From NCBI GenBank assembly GCA_900320055.1, contig ONQS01000013.1, positions 1 through 64,000 of the forward strand: 64,000 nucleotides of DNA, written 5' to 3'. Under the pieces are notes generated by a model, which did not search any database, was not told the origin of the DNA, and saw nothing but the letters and a program-made list of their open reading frames with translations. Numbering within the stretch: position 1 is the first letter of the stretch; every line of letters starts with the position of its first letter. The translations under genes and the position numbers were made by a program. This DNA comes from an uncultured Prevotellaceae bacterium. GTDB taxonomy: Bacteria; Bacteroidota; Bacteroidia; Bacteroidales; Muribaculaceae. This document shows positions 7,616 through 16,112 of this stretch, piece after piece.

Positions 7616-9448
7616 TTATTGCATGATTTCACCCTCAATCGCACCATTGTTGAAGCCAGCGGTTGAGCCAAAGTAGTATTCAGTTGCACTATCACCTTCA
7701 CCTACCGTGACATTCTGAGCACCATATGCATTATCAAAATAGGTGAAATACTTTCCTAATGCGCTAAAGAGTGAGATTGTGTTATCATCTTGATATTTCC
7801 AGTACAAACCTTCAAGGGTCTTGGTAGCACTACCGTCTTTGCTGGTTACGGTCATATTCATACCCGTCGTTTGCAAGTATTGGCCACCATAAAGTCGCCA
7901 AACCTGGCAATCAACAGTGTTGGCAGTTTGGATATCCTCATTGTAAACACCCTGAATCAAGCCAGCCAGACCACCGATATTGTAATAACCATGGAACTGG
8001 ACGTTCTTTACAGTACAGTTCTTAATGGTCGTGTTGCCACCAGTGGGATCTGCTGCCATACCTAAGATACCTCCTACCTTGCCGTAGCCAGAAACCAGAG
8101 AATTGGTAACAGTGATGTTCTCAAAGGTAACAGTCTGATAAGAATAGCCGGCTACAATACCAACCACATTACCTCCAAGTCTACCAGTAACCCAAGCTTG
8201 GTCTACATTCAGATTCTTAATGGTTGCACCACCATCAACACGGAAGAACAAGCCCGAGCCATAGTCGCGATAAGCAACTCTGAAGTTATTGATAGCGTGT
8301 CCCTGGCCATCAAACGTACCCTTGAAGGACTTACTGTCTCCATAAGTGGTTACCCAACCAATGGGAGTCCAAGTCTTATCGTTCAGGTTAATGTCATTAG
8401 CCAGAACTACGGTCTCGCCAGCAAAGGTCTTGCCCTCACTTACCTGCTTGGCAAAACCAGCAAGTTGGTTAGGATTGGAAATGGTCCAGGTCTGACTTGC
8501 CTCATCATAAGCGGGCGTTTCGGTTGAATGGCCATCCCAGAGCACTACATTGTAGTCGGGCTGGTCGAAGCGCTCGTCGATGATTACGTTGAAGTTAACG
8601 TCCTCGGTGAAGAGGTTACCAACGATGTTGGTGCGGTGGTTCTTTTGTACGGGCACGCTATAAACAGTGAGGTCGCGAACGGGCTCGGTAGCATCCTCCT
8701 CATAGAGCTTCAGCGAGGTCGTGATAACGGCCTCGTTGCTGGGCACGAGGAAGTAGTTCATAGCCATCCACTGATAGGTTTTGTCCTCAACAGCCAGGGT
8801 TGCGGGTTTGTTGGGCAGGATCTCCTGGGTGAAGGTCACAGCCTGGTCGCCGCTGGTAGCGCCAGTCTCGAGGTTGAAAGCGGTAGCAGCATGGTTTACA
8901 GTTACAGCGCTCTTGGTGGCGTTAACACCAGCCTTGATAGCGTCCTGATAGTCGCTGGCACCGTAGTTCAACTGGCAGAACGGACGATACAGAGTGATGG
9001 TCTCGCTAATCGGGCCGGTAACGGTCACGTCAGCACGGTAAGCATAGAAAGCGTCGCGCGTCTCGTCGTTGCTCTTGGCGCCATCGTAACTTACGCTGAC
9101 GGTCTTGTTAGCGGTGTCAAAGTTGTAGGGAGCACCCTCAGCCTGTGCCCAGAAGGCGAAACTGTACTTCTGACCCTTCACGAGTTTGAACTCGACGGTC
9201 GTCTGGTGAGGAATGTCCTTGTTGATGACGCGTATGTCAGGCAACTCCTTGCCCTGTTCGTCATAAACGGCCACGGTCAACTTGTTAGCGGTCGTACCAT
9301 CGCTGATGGAACGGCTGTCGATGTTACCCGGCAACTCGATGGTAAACCTTACCATGTCGTCGCCCATACTCGGCTCCATGTCACTGGAGCAAGACGCGGT
9401 ACCCAGCAGCAGCGCTACCATTGCACCAAAGAATAAAATTTTCTTCAT
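7616..9448 (-). CDS. Surface lipoprotein, fimbrillin-like (DUF6562-type) with GLUG C-terminus
   Basis: This 610-residue lipoprotein has an intact type II signal peptide (MKKILFFGAMVALLLGTASC, lipid-modified C20, then SSDMEPSMGDD). Residues ~30-300 form a beta domain shared with the four genes upstream, marked by DSRSISDGT, FAFWAQ, NDETRDAFY and RTNIVGNLF. I place it in the fimbrillin-like/DUF6562 group. Residues ~350-520 carry GLUG-type repeats (VGGILGMA, IGGLAGLI), which fold as beta-solenoids in adhesins. It is probably anchored on the outer membrane and exposed. It is the only one of the three CSSDMEP proteins here with a signal peptide, so it could serve as the expressed version. Its role in adhesion is inferred. 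Confidence 0.75.
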   Translation of the reverse strand: MKKILFFGAMVALLLGTASCSSDMEPSMGDDMVRFTIELPGNIDSRSISDGTTANKLTVAVYDEQGKELPDIRVINKDIPHQTTVEFKLVKGQKYSFAFWAQAEGAPYNFDTANKTVSVSYDGAKSNDETRDAFYAYRADVTVTGPISETITLYRPFCQLNYGASDYQDAIKAGVNATKSAVTVNHAATAFNLETGATSGDQAVTFTQEILPNKPATLAVEDKTYQWMAMNYFLVPSNEAVITTSLKLYEEDATEPVRDLTVYSVPVQKNHRTNIVGNLFTEDVNFNVIIDERFDQPDYNVVLWDGHSTETPAYDEASQTWTISNPNQLAGFAKQVSEGKTFAGETVVLANDINLNDKTWTPIGWVTTYGDSKSFKGTFDGQGHAINNFRVAYRDYGSGLFFRVDGGATIKNLNVDQAWVTGRLGGNVVGIVAGYSYQTVTFENITVTNSLVSGYGKVGGILGMAADPTGGNTTIKNCTVKNVQFHGYYNIGGLAGLIQGVYNEDIQTANTVDCQVWRLYGGQYLQTTGMNMTVTSKDGSATKTLEGLYWKYQDDNTISLFSALGKYFTYFDNAYGAQNVTVGEGDSATEYYFGSTAGFNNGAIEGEIMQ

Positions 9449-9511
9449 GATAATTAAAATTTAAAAGATTAAAAGTTTATAGTTTTTTTAAAAAAATCAG
9501 TTTTTTTCAGA

Positions 9512-9573
9512 CAACTTGAACAACAGTTGAGCAACTGTGACAACTCTTGTTTTTCCACCTGTTGTTCAAGTTG
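9512..9573. terminator. Long inverted repeat between lipoprotein genes
   Basis: A 15-bp perfect stem (9512-9526 with 9559-9573, CAACTTGAACAACAG) closes a 32-nt loop. It lies between the stop of the 9597-11288 gene and the start of the 7616-9448 gene. There is no T-run directly after it on either strand, so the terminator role is uncertain. An inverted repeat usable for recombination is the alternative. Confidence 0.45.
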
Positions 9574-9596
9574 CCTGAATAATTCGTTTCATTCGA

Positions 9597-11288
9597 TTAA
9601 TTCGCAACATAGATACCCCACTCGTCACGGCTGTTGTTAACAGTCACAGTCTCCCAAATTGCAGGAGCATCGGAGTGAGCATACAAGTATGAACCCTCAT
9701 AAGGGTTATTCATCACATTGTTCTCGACAGTGATGTTCAAGTTGTAATAAGCCTCTTGACGTGAATCCAATGCAATGCCATAATTGATTTTGCTTGGATT
9801 AGCATTGATGATATTGTTCTTGAAAATCAACTGGCTAACAGGATCACTTGCAGAATAGTGATTCACTTGAACCGCATATTTCTTGGGCTGATTAAAAGTG
9901 CAGTTCTCAATGGCATTTGATGAACCGTTAGAGAATGCAATCGGTTTTCCAGTTTTTTCGCAGTTAAAGACACAATTCTTTACAACTGCCGTAGTGTTCT
10001 GGCCGCCCCATGTAAATATAGAAGCCTCAGTAATGTCTTTGATATTAAAGATGCAATCCTCAACCGTTAAGGCGATGCCACCTTGGACATAAACACAAGT
10101 GTTACCGGAACGATAGTAGGCTCCGTTGTTACCACCCTCATTCTTTGTGGCAACATTAGTATTGGTGGTGATTGTAAGGCCCTTAATGGTCATACTACTG
10201 CCAGTTGCTACTCTTTGATAGGAACTTGCGCACATGGCAAAACGACTATTGTCGATAATGACATCTTCAGCGGCAACACCATTTGCAGCCTGAACGGTAA
10301 CATTCGTCACAGTATTGGCATTTTCGAATGCGAAATTATTGTCAATCGTATAAGTACCTTTAGCAAGGGTCATCACAATGTCAGTCTGACCAGCTTCAAG
10401 TGCTGCATTGTAGGCGGCTTCAATCGTCTCAAATTCCTGACCATTCATGGTGACAACATTCTCCTTCTCGGGGAGGTTGTATTCGCCAGCGTAGATCGGG
10501 TCGATTTTGATATTGAACTTGCCCTGGAGGGTGAACAGGTCACCGAAGATGTTGGTGCGGTAGTTGCGCTGAACGGGGCAGTTGGCTACGGTCACGGTGT
10601 TGACGTCCTGAGTGCCGTCGTTGACGGTGAGGACAACCTCGTTCTTAACTTCCTTGTCGGTACCAGCCAGGATGTAGTTCATGGCCACATACCTGTACTG
10701 CTCATAGCCTGCCAGTGTTTCCTCGTTGGGAAGGATGGTGGCATAGTCAAAGGTCACGTCGGTGGTACCGCTCACACTGCCGTCAAGGGTGTTCAACGTG
10801 GTGGGAACGCCAGTGACGGTCACCTGGCTCTGGTACTGGTCAACATTGACCACACCGGCAGCGTCGCTGGCCAGGAAGTTGATCTGGGCGAACGGGCGGG
10901 TCAAGACCTCTTCCTTCTCAAAGGCCTCGGTTACCGTGAAACTGTCCTTCTTGTAGAAGGCATCGCGGGTCTCGTCGTTGCAGTTCACGGTCTTGTAGTT
11001 GACCTTGATGGCCGCCATATTTTCGGTGTCATAGGCCGTGCAAGCGCTGTTCTGAGCCCAGAATACGAAGGAGTAGGTGTGACCCTTGACCAGGCGGGTG
11101 GTGACGGTAGCCTGTTTGTTGGTTACGGGCACTTCCTGTGCCAGAGCAGTGATCTCAGTGCCGTTCTCAAAGACGGCAAACTTCAAGGTGTTGGCACCGG
11201 TACCGTCGCTGATGGTACGGCTGTCGATGTCGTCACCCAGGCTGACGGAGAAACTTACAGGCGTTTCACCGCCCATAGCGGGCTCCAT
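9597..11288 (-). CDS. Signal-less fimbrillin-like (DUF6562-type) protein with beta-helix C-terminus
   Basis: From the first ATG this is 563 residues, starting MEPAMGGETPVSFSV. The codons before it are TGA-AGC-TGC-TCC-AGC-GAC, so the lipobox CSSD is kept but the signal peptide is gone and a stop lies right before it. An ATGAAG at ~11309 is in the wrong frame and stops after 13 codons. Residues ~1-290 are the shared domain (FVFWAQ, CNDETRDAFY, RTNIFGDLF). Residues ~300-560 read as a right-handed parallel beta-helix (NCVFNCEKTG, IENCTFN, VENNVMNN). Its first ~140 bp are almost identical to those of the next gene. As it stands it would not be exported: either a silent cassette or a decayed gene. 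Confidence 0.65.
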   Translation of the reverse strand: MEPAMGGETPVSFSVSLGDDIDSRTISDGTGANTLKFAVFENGTEITALAQEVPVTNKQATVTTRLVKGHTYSFVFWAQNSACTAYDTENMAAIKVNYKTVNCNDETRDAFYKKDSFTVTEAFEKEEVLTRPFAQINFLASDAAGVVNVDQYQSQVTVTGVPTTLNTLDGSVSGTTDVTFDYATILPNEETLAGYEQYRYVAMNYILAGTDKEVKNEVVLTVNDGTQDVNTVTVANCPVQRNYRTNIFGDLFTLQGKFNIKIDPIYAGEYNLPEKENVVTMNGQEFETIEAAYNAALEAGQTDIVMTLAKGTYTIDNNFAFENANTVTNVTVQAANGVAAEDVIIDNSRFAMCASSYQRVATGSSMTIKGLTITTNTNVATKNEGGNNGAYYRSGNTCVYVQGGIALTVEDCIFNIKDITEASIFTWGGQNTTAVVKNCVFNCEKTGKPIAFSNGSSNAIENCTFNQPKKYAVQVNHYSASDPVSQLIFKNNIINANPSKINYGIALDSRQEAYYNLNITVENNVMNNPYEGSYLYAHSDAPAIWETVTVNNSRDEWGIYVAN

Positions 11289-11385
11289 GTCGCTGGAGCA
11301 GCTTCATAAATCTATAATTATAATGAATTTGTTACTTGAAACAATTGTCTGTTGATTTCACTTCTAGAAGGTTGATATTGCCTAC

Positions 11386-11455
11386 GAATTAACCGAATTT
11401 CACGAATTGGCATCCGCACTCGCGGTCTAAGAAAAAATCCGATTAATTCGCAGGC
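11386..11455. repeat. Intergenic CGAATTAACCGAATT-type repeat
   Basis: The spacer between the two signal-less genes has CGAATTAACCGAATTTCACG at 11386 onward and a second GATTAATTCGC copy near 11441. Related strings occur at ~9580-9602 and ~7498-7516, so the spacers of this cluster share a repeated extragenic element built on GAATT/CGAA words. The inner part of the spacer holds no gene. Confidence 0.45.
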
Positions 11456-11465
11456 CAATAATTAA

Positions 11466-13160
11466 TTACTGAACTTCAGGCATTTGAACACCATCAACAA
11501 AGAACCAGCCTCCAGGTGTACCGATTCGACCATAGATGCGATCAATAGGAGTGCCATTAGAGGTGACAGTGTTTTTGCTATAAGTCATGTTGTTGAAGTA
11601 AACACCTCCACGCTTGCCGGCAATTTCCTCGGAGCCACCTGCACCCGTAGTACCCACGAGTGAACCTGCTTTCTTATTGCTATCATCGGTTGAGGTAATT
11701 GTGTTACCAGTGGCAGTGAAATTAGTCACAGTTACAAGTGTCCAGGTATCACCAGTGGCATGGCCACAAATAGCGCCAACAGAGCCCTTGGCTTCGATGG
11801 TGCAATTCTCAGTTGAGCAATCGGTAATTTCAATTTCACTGAATACTGGACCATTATTTTGAGTACTGTAGCCAGCGCCATAGCCATACATGCCGCCAGT
11901 CCATTTACCACCCTTCACTGTTGAGTTGGTCAAGTGGCAGTTGGTCATCGTTGTGAGTTTGTTACAGGAGATATTACCCACAAATGCGCCAAAACCGATG
12001 GAATTGTCTGTGGTCTCAATATTTGACTCATCAATAGTCAGATTATTGAATGCCAGTGTACCGCCTGTCCAAGTCGAACCGATGAGAGGCTCAACCAGAC
12101 CCTTAATAGTGTGGTTATTACCATTAATCGTAAGATTCTTAAAGGTTCCGTTATATCCATTTAATGACGCGATTCCATTGAAGGCATGTTTACCCATATT
12201 CAGGTTGTTGGTGATATTAACGGTCTGTGCCTGGCACAGGGTCTCCAGATTCTGGAATACATAGGCCATCTCGTCCTCGTTGGTGATGGTGTAAACGCCA
12301 TCTACGAGTGCGGGAGCAGTCTTGGTCACACCGTCCCAAACCTTCTCGGGGAGGATGAATTCGCCCTGATAGATCGGGTCAATTTCGATGTTGAACTTGC
12401 CCTGGAGGGTAAAGAGGCTGCCGAAGATGTTGGTGCGGTAATTGCGCTGCACGGGGCAGTTGGCTACGGTCACGGTGTTCACGTCCTGAGTGCCATCGTT
12501 AACGGTGAGGACAACCTCGTTCTTCATCTCCTTGTCGGTACCAGCCAGGATGTAGTTCATGGCCACATACTTATAATCCTTATAGCCAGCCAGGGTCTCA
12601 TTGGGGATGGTGGCATAGTCAAAGGTCACGTTGGTCGAGCCGGCAACGCTGCCGTTGAGGGTGTTCAGCGTGGTGGGAACACCAGTCACGGTCACCTGGC
12701 TCTTGTAAGCGTCAACGCCAACCACGCCGGCTGCATCGTCGGCCAGGAAGTTGATCTGAGCGAACGGGCGCTTCAGAGTCTCGGGCTTCTCAAAGGCACC
12801 TTCTACAGTGAAGCTGTCCATCGTGTAGAAGGCATCACGGCTCTCGTCGTTACAGTAGGCCGTGTAGTCCACCGTAATGGCACTCATGTCATTGGTGTCA
12901 TAGGCCGTGCAAGTGCTGTTCTGTGCCCAGAATACGAAGGAGTAAGTGTGACCCTTGACCAGGCGGGTGGTCACGGTAGCCTTCTTGTCAACTACGGGTA
13001 CATTGTTCTGTGCCAGTGCAGTAATCTCTGTGCCGTTCTCAAAGACGGCAAACTTCAAGGTGTTGGCACCGGTGCCGTCGCTGATGGTACGGCTGTCGAT
13101 GTCGTCACCCAGGCTGACGGAGAAACTTACAGGCGTTTCACCGCCCATAGCGGGCTCCAT
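11466..13160 (-). CDS. Signal-less fimbrillin-like (DUF6562-type) protein with beta-solenoid C-terminus
   Basis: This gene gives 564 residues from the ATG of MEPAMGGETPV. Reading upstream in frame gives TGC-TCC-AGC-GAC (CSSD), then T-T-T-K-F-N-N and on to a stop, with no ATG, GTG or TTG, so no signal peptide is encoded. The first ~50 residues are identical to those of the 9597-11288 protein and the DNA differs at about one base over ~140 bp. Upstream sequence diverges at the lipobox Cys codon. The shared domain (FVFWAQ, CNDESRDAFY, RTNIFGSLF) runs to ~285. The rest is Asn/Thr-rich beta-solenoid repeats with GTFKNLTINGNNHTIKG and GLUG-like turns. Same interpretation as its twin: silent cassette or pseudogene-like copy. 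Confidence 0.65.
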   Translation of the reverse strand: MEPAMGGETPVSFSVSLGDDIDSRTISDGTGANTLKFAVFENGTEITALAQNNVPVVDKKATVTTRLVKGHTYSFVFWAQNSTCTAYDTNDMSAITVDYTAYCNDESRDAFYTMDSFTVEGAFEKPETLKRPFAQINFLADDAAGVVGVDAYKSQVTVTGVPTTLNTLNGSVAGSTNVTFDYATIPNETLAGYKDYKYVAMNYILAGTDKEMKNEVVLTVNDGTQDVNTVTVANCPVQRNYRTNIFGSLFTLQGKFNIEIDPIYQGEFILPEKVWDGVTKTAPALVDGVYTITNEDEMAYVFQNLETLCQAQTVNITNNLNMGKHAFNGIASLNGYNGTFKNLTINGNNHTIKGLVEPLIGSTWTGGTLAFNNLTIDESNIETTDNSIGFGAFVGNISCNKLTTMTNCHLTNSTVKGGKWTGGMYGYGAGYSTQNNGPVFSEIEITDCSTENCTIEAKGSVGAICGHATGDTWTLVTVTNFTATGNTITSTDDSNKKAGSLVGTTGAGGSEEIAGKRGGVYFNNMTYSKNTVTSNGTPIDRIYGRIGTPGGWFFVDGVQMPEVQ

Positions 13161-13218
13161 GTCGCTGGAGCAGGTGGTTGTTTTAAAATTGTTTGTTATT
13201 GATTGGTTATTGAATATT

Positions 13219-15027
13219 CTAGTTATTGAGTGGCAGTTCTACATTATTTATATAGACGTGTCCCTTGCCCTGCTGGTTGCCGCCGATGAGTTGGTCGGCC
13301 CCGTAGGGCGACTGCTGGGCTTCGGCCTGCGGGTCCATGCCCTGGAAGTTGACCATGACGACGGTGCTGTTGATGCGCACGATGTCGCCATCGCTGCTGC
13401 CCTGGATGGCGCCGATGAGTTTGCCGCTGGTGAGCGAGGCTTCGCTCATGCGTGCCTTGACCACGGTGTTGTAAATCTCGCAGGAGGTAAACGCCTGCTC
13501 GGCTGTGGCTCCACTGGCGATGTAACCCACCATGCCACCGGCAAGGCCGCGAGGTGAAGCGCCCTCGGCGTTCTCGATGGTGCAGCAACTGACATCGCAT
13601 CCCGTAGCGGCAATGTTACCGCCGGCAGCGACGTTGCCCACTAGACCGCCCACCATGCAGGAGCCCTGGACGGTGCAGTATTGAACGTTGACCTTATTGA
13701 ACGTCGTGGTTCCACCCGCGGTGGCCACGACAGCGCCAGCGATGGCGTTGCCCTGGTTATCGGGTGTGGCGGTGACGGTGATATGGTCCACAGTCAGGTC
13801 CTTGACCGTGAGCCCGGTGGCATTGCCAAACAAGGCGGCATAGCCCTCGCCACTCACCTGGGCAGACTGGATGTAATAACCGTTACCCTCGATGGTGACA
13901 TTGGCGGCGCCTGCCAGCAGCGGCCTCAAGGCCTTACCCTTGAAGTTGAGATGCTGTTTCAGGCTGATGGTGCTGCCATCGGCAGGCGCATGGTCCTGGA
14001 ACCATGCCAGTTGTGAAGCCTCGGTGATGTTATAGGTGTTACCGTCCAGGACGGGTTTCTCGACGGTTGTACCATCCCAAAAGGATGTGCGGTCGTAGAA
14101 TATCACCACATCGTCGGAAAATGCGTTGTCGATGGTGACATAGAAGTCGGCCTTCTGAGTGATGAGGTGACCCACCACATTGGTGCGATAGTTGCGCTGC
14201 ACGGGCAGGGACTCAATCTCCAAGTCGTAGGAGGCGTCGATGTTAGCACGGTTCATGATGGTGGTCATGGTGATGCCCGTGATGTCGCTGCGCTCATTGT
14301 TGACAAGCAGGTAGTTCATCGACAGGTAGAAGTAGTTCTTGCCATCGACGGTCAACGAGTCGGCGATGAAGGGGCCGGCAGCAGTTTCAACCTTGACAGG
14401 GTTGCCTGCCACACCGTCAATCAGATTGAGCGACGAATAGACGCCACTGTCGATGACGATCTGAGATCCCGTAGCCGGAGCATACTGGTTGACGGAGTTG
14501 ATGTCCAGGGCTGTGGTGCCGAAGTTGAGTTGGGCAAAGGGGCGGTGCAGGACGACCTCCTTCTCAAACGGCACGGTGACGGGCTCCAGGGCAAAGTCGG
14601 TGCAGGTGGCATAGAAGGCGTCGCGCGACTCATCGTTGGCGGCACCGTCATAGTCCACATTGAGCGACTTGTAGTCCTCGCTGAAACTGTAAACCTGGCA
14701 GGCACTGTTCTGTGCCCAGAAGGCGAAGGTGTAACAATGCCCCTTGACCACGCGGGTGTTGATGGTGGCATGGCCGCCGCTAACGGGGACATTGTCCTGA
14801 CGCAGTCCGGCAATCTCGTTGCCGTTCTCGTCGTAGGCGATAAAGATCAACTTGTCGATCATCGACCCGTCGCTGATGGCGCGTGAGTCGATGCTCTGGT
14901 CGAGCGTGGCGGTGAAGGTGACGTTCATCTCGTCGCCGTTGACGATGATGTCATCCTCGCTGTTGCATGCCGTGGTCATCAGGACCATCAGCAGCATCGA
15001 TGCTATATATGATAATTTCTTGTTCAT
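13219..15027 (-). CDS. Surface lipoprotein, fimbrillin-like (DUF6562-type) with GLUG repeats
   Basis: This is a 602-residue lipoprotein. I choose the ATG at 15027 (MNKKLSYIASMLLMVLMTTAC, C21 lipidated) over one three codons upstream, because the next gene also begins ACAATGAACAAGAAA. Residues ~35-310 hold the shared domain (DSRAISDGS, FAFWAQ, NDESRDAFYA, RTNVVGHLI). Residues ~330-590 hold GLUG-like repeats (MVGGLVGNVAAGG, LAGGMVGYIASG). It lies 38 nt after the 15066-16082 gene and is probably co-transcribed with it. It is likely exposed on the surface; the ligand is unknown. Confidence 0.75.
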   Translation of the reverse strand: MNKKLSYIASMLLMVLMTTACNSEDDIIVNGDEMNVTFTATLDQSIDSRAISDGSMIDKLIFIAYDENGNEIAGLRQDNVPVSGGHATINTRVVKGHCYTFAFWAQNSACQVYSFSEDYKSLNVDYDGAANDESRDAFYATCTDFALEPVTVPFEKEVVLHRPFAQLNFGTTALDINSVNQYAPATGSQIVIDSGVYSSLNLIDGVAGNPVKVETAAGPFIADSLTVDGKNYFYLSMNYLLVNNERSDITGITMTTIMNRANIDASYDLEIESLPVQRNYRTNVVGHLITQKADFYVTIDNAFSDDVVIFYDRTSFWDGTTVEKPVLDGNTYNITEASQLAWFQDHAPADGSTISLKQHLNFKGKALRPLLAGAANVTIEGNGYYIQSAQVSGEGYAALFGNATGLTVKDLTVDHITVTATPDNQGNAIAGAVVATAGGTTTFNKVNVQYCTVQGSCMVGGLVGNVAAGGNIAATGCDVSCCTIENAEGASPRGLAGGMVGYIASGATAEQAFTSCEIYNTVVKARMSEASLTSGKLIGAIQGSSDGDIVRINSTVVMVNFQGMDPQAEAQQSPYGADQLIGGNQQGKGHVYINNVELPLNN

Positions 15028-15065
15028 TGTTGCCATGTTTAAAGTGGTTAACAGTCGGTGATTGG

Positions 15066-16082
15066 TTAATCTCCTAACGGGTTACCGTCGGGACCATAGT
15101 TATAGTCCAAATTGTCGAAGTTCTCGTCGATGACAACATTGAAGGTCACATCGGTGGTGATGCCATCCAGAATCAGGTTGGTGCGCTTCGTACCCCTGAA
15201 AGTGGGAATATTGCTACCCAGTTGTGAGAAGTCGATCTCGATGTCCTTATTAGGGTTGGTCTTGTGATGCAGCAGCAGGATGACATTGCCTGTAGTCTCC
15301 TCCAGCACGTCGGGCTGGAAGTAACTCATGGCGAGATAGAAATACTGTTTCTTGCCAATCTTGAGCAACTCATCGGGCATGGGTGCAGGCAAGAAATCAA
15401 GATAATCGATGGCATTCTGAACGTTTGACAACGTAGCATTGCCCTGGCGGACATCAAATTTGGTGTAGGCAAGGGGTTTGTCGCCAGCCTGCTGGATGAT
15501 GAGTTCCGAGTCATAGTCCCTCAAATCGACACCGGCAGCCAGCGCATTGTTAAAGCCGCTCTCGGTGATACCCACATTGACCTGGGCCAAGCGGCGCGTG
15601 AGCACGATGTTCTGGGTAATCTCGCCAGCCACGTCAACATACAGGTCGGGAATCCATCCCCAGAAAGCATCTCGCAACTCGTCGTTGCAGACGTCGTAGT
15701 CCTCAAAGTAGGAAATGTTCACAAGTGCCTGCCGCGGGTCATAGCACTGGATGTCCTTGTGCTGAGCCCAGAAGGCGAACTTGTACACGTGGCCAGGAGT
15801 GAGGTAGGCCGACACGGTAGCCGTGCTGTTGTTATTGAACTGCACGTTGTGCTGGTACATGTCGTTTACCTCCTGGTTGCGCTCATCATAGACCCAGAAG
15901 AAGAGTTCGTTGGCCTTAGTACCGTCGCCAATGGCTCTCGAGTCAAGTGATAGCGTCTCGGGCAGGTGGGCAATAAATGTCACCTTGACCTTGCCTGCAT
16001 AGGGGTCATCGTCCTGGGTGCACGATGCCAGCAGGAACAGGGCTGCCAGAGTCATTAGGTAAAGAATCGATTTCTTGTTCAT
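15066..16082 (-). CDS. Surface lipoprotein, fimbrillin-like (DUF6562-type), short form
   Basis: This 338-residue lipoprotein (MNKKSILYLMTLAALFLLAS, lipobox Cys21) contains only the shared N-terminal domain: LDSRAIGDGTKANELFF, FAFWAQ, CNDELRDAFW, RTNLILDGI and the ending FNVVIDENFDNLDYNYG. It lacks the solenoid C-terminus of its neighbours, so it may be the minimal subunit or anchor form. It is 30 nt downstream of the 16113-17045 gene in the same operon. Confidence 0.75.
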   Translation of the reverse strand: MNKKSILYLMTLAALFLLASCTQDDDPYAGKVKVTFIAHLPETLSLDSRAIGDGTKANELFFWVYDERNQEVNDMYQHNVQFNNNSTATVSAYLTPGHVYKFAFWAQHKDIQCYDPRQALVNISYFEDYDVCNDELRDAFWGWIPDLYVDVAGEITQNIVLTRRLAQVNVGITESGFNNALAAGVDLRDYDSELIIQQAGDKPLAYTKFDVRQGNATLSNVQNAIDYLDFLPAPMPDELLKIGKKQYFYLAMSYFQPDVLEETTGNVILLLHHKTNPNKDIEIDFSQLGSNIPTFRGTKRTNLILDGITTDVTFNVVIDENFDNLDYNYGPDGNPLGD

Positions 16083-16112
16083 TGTCGTTTATAGTTTTTA
16101 TAGGTTGATATG

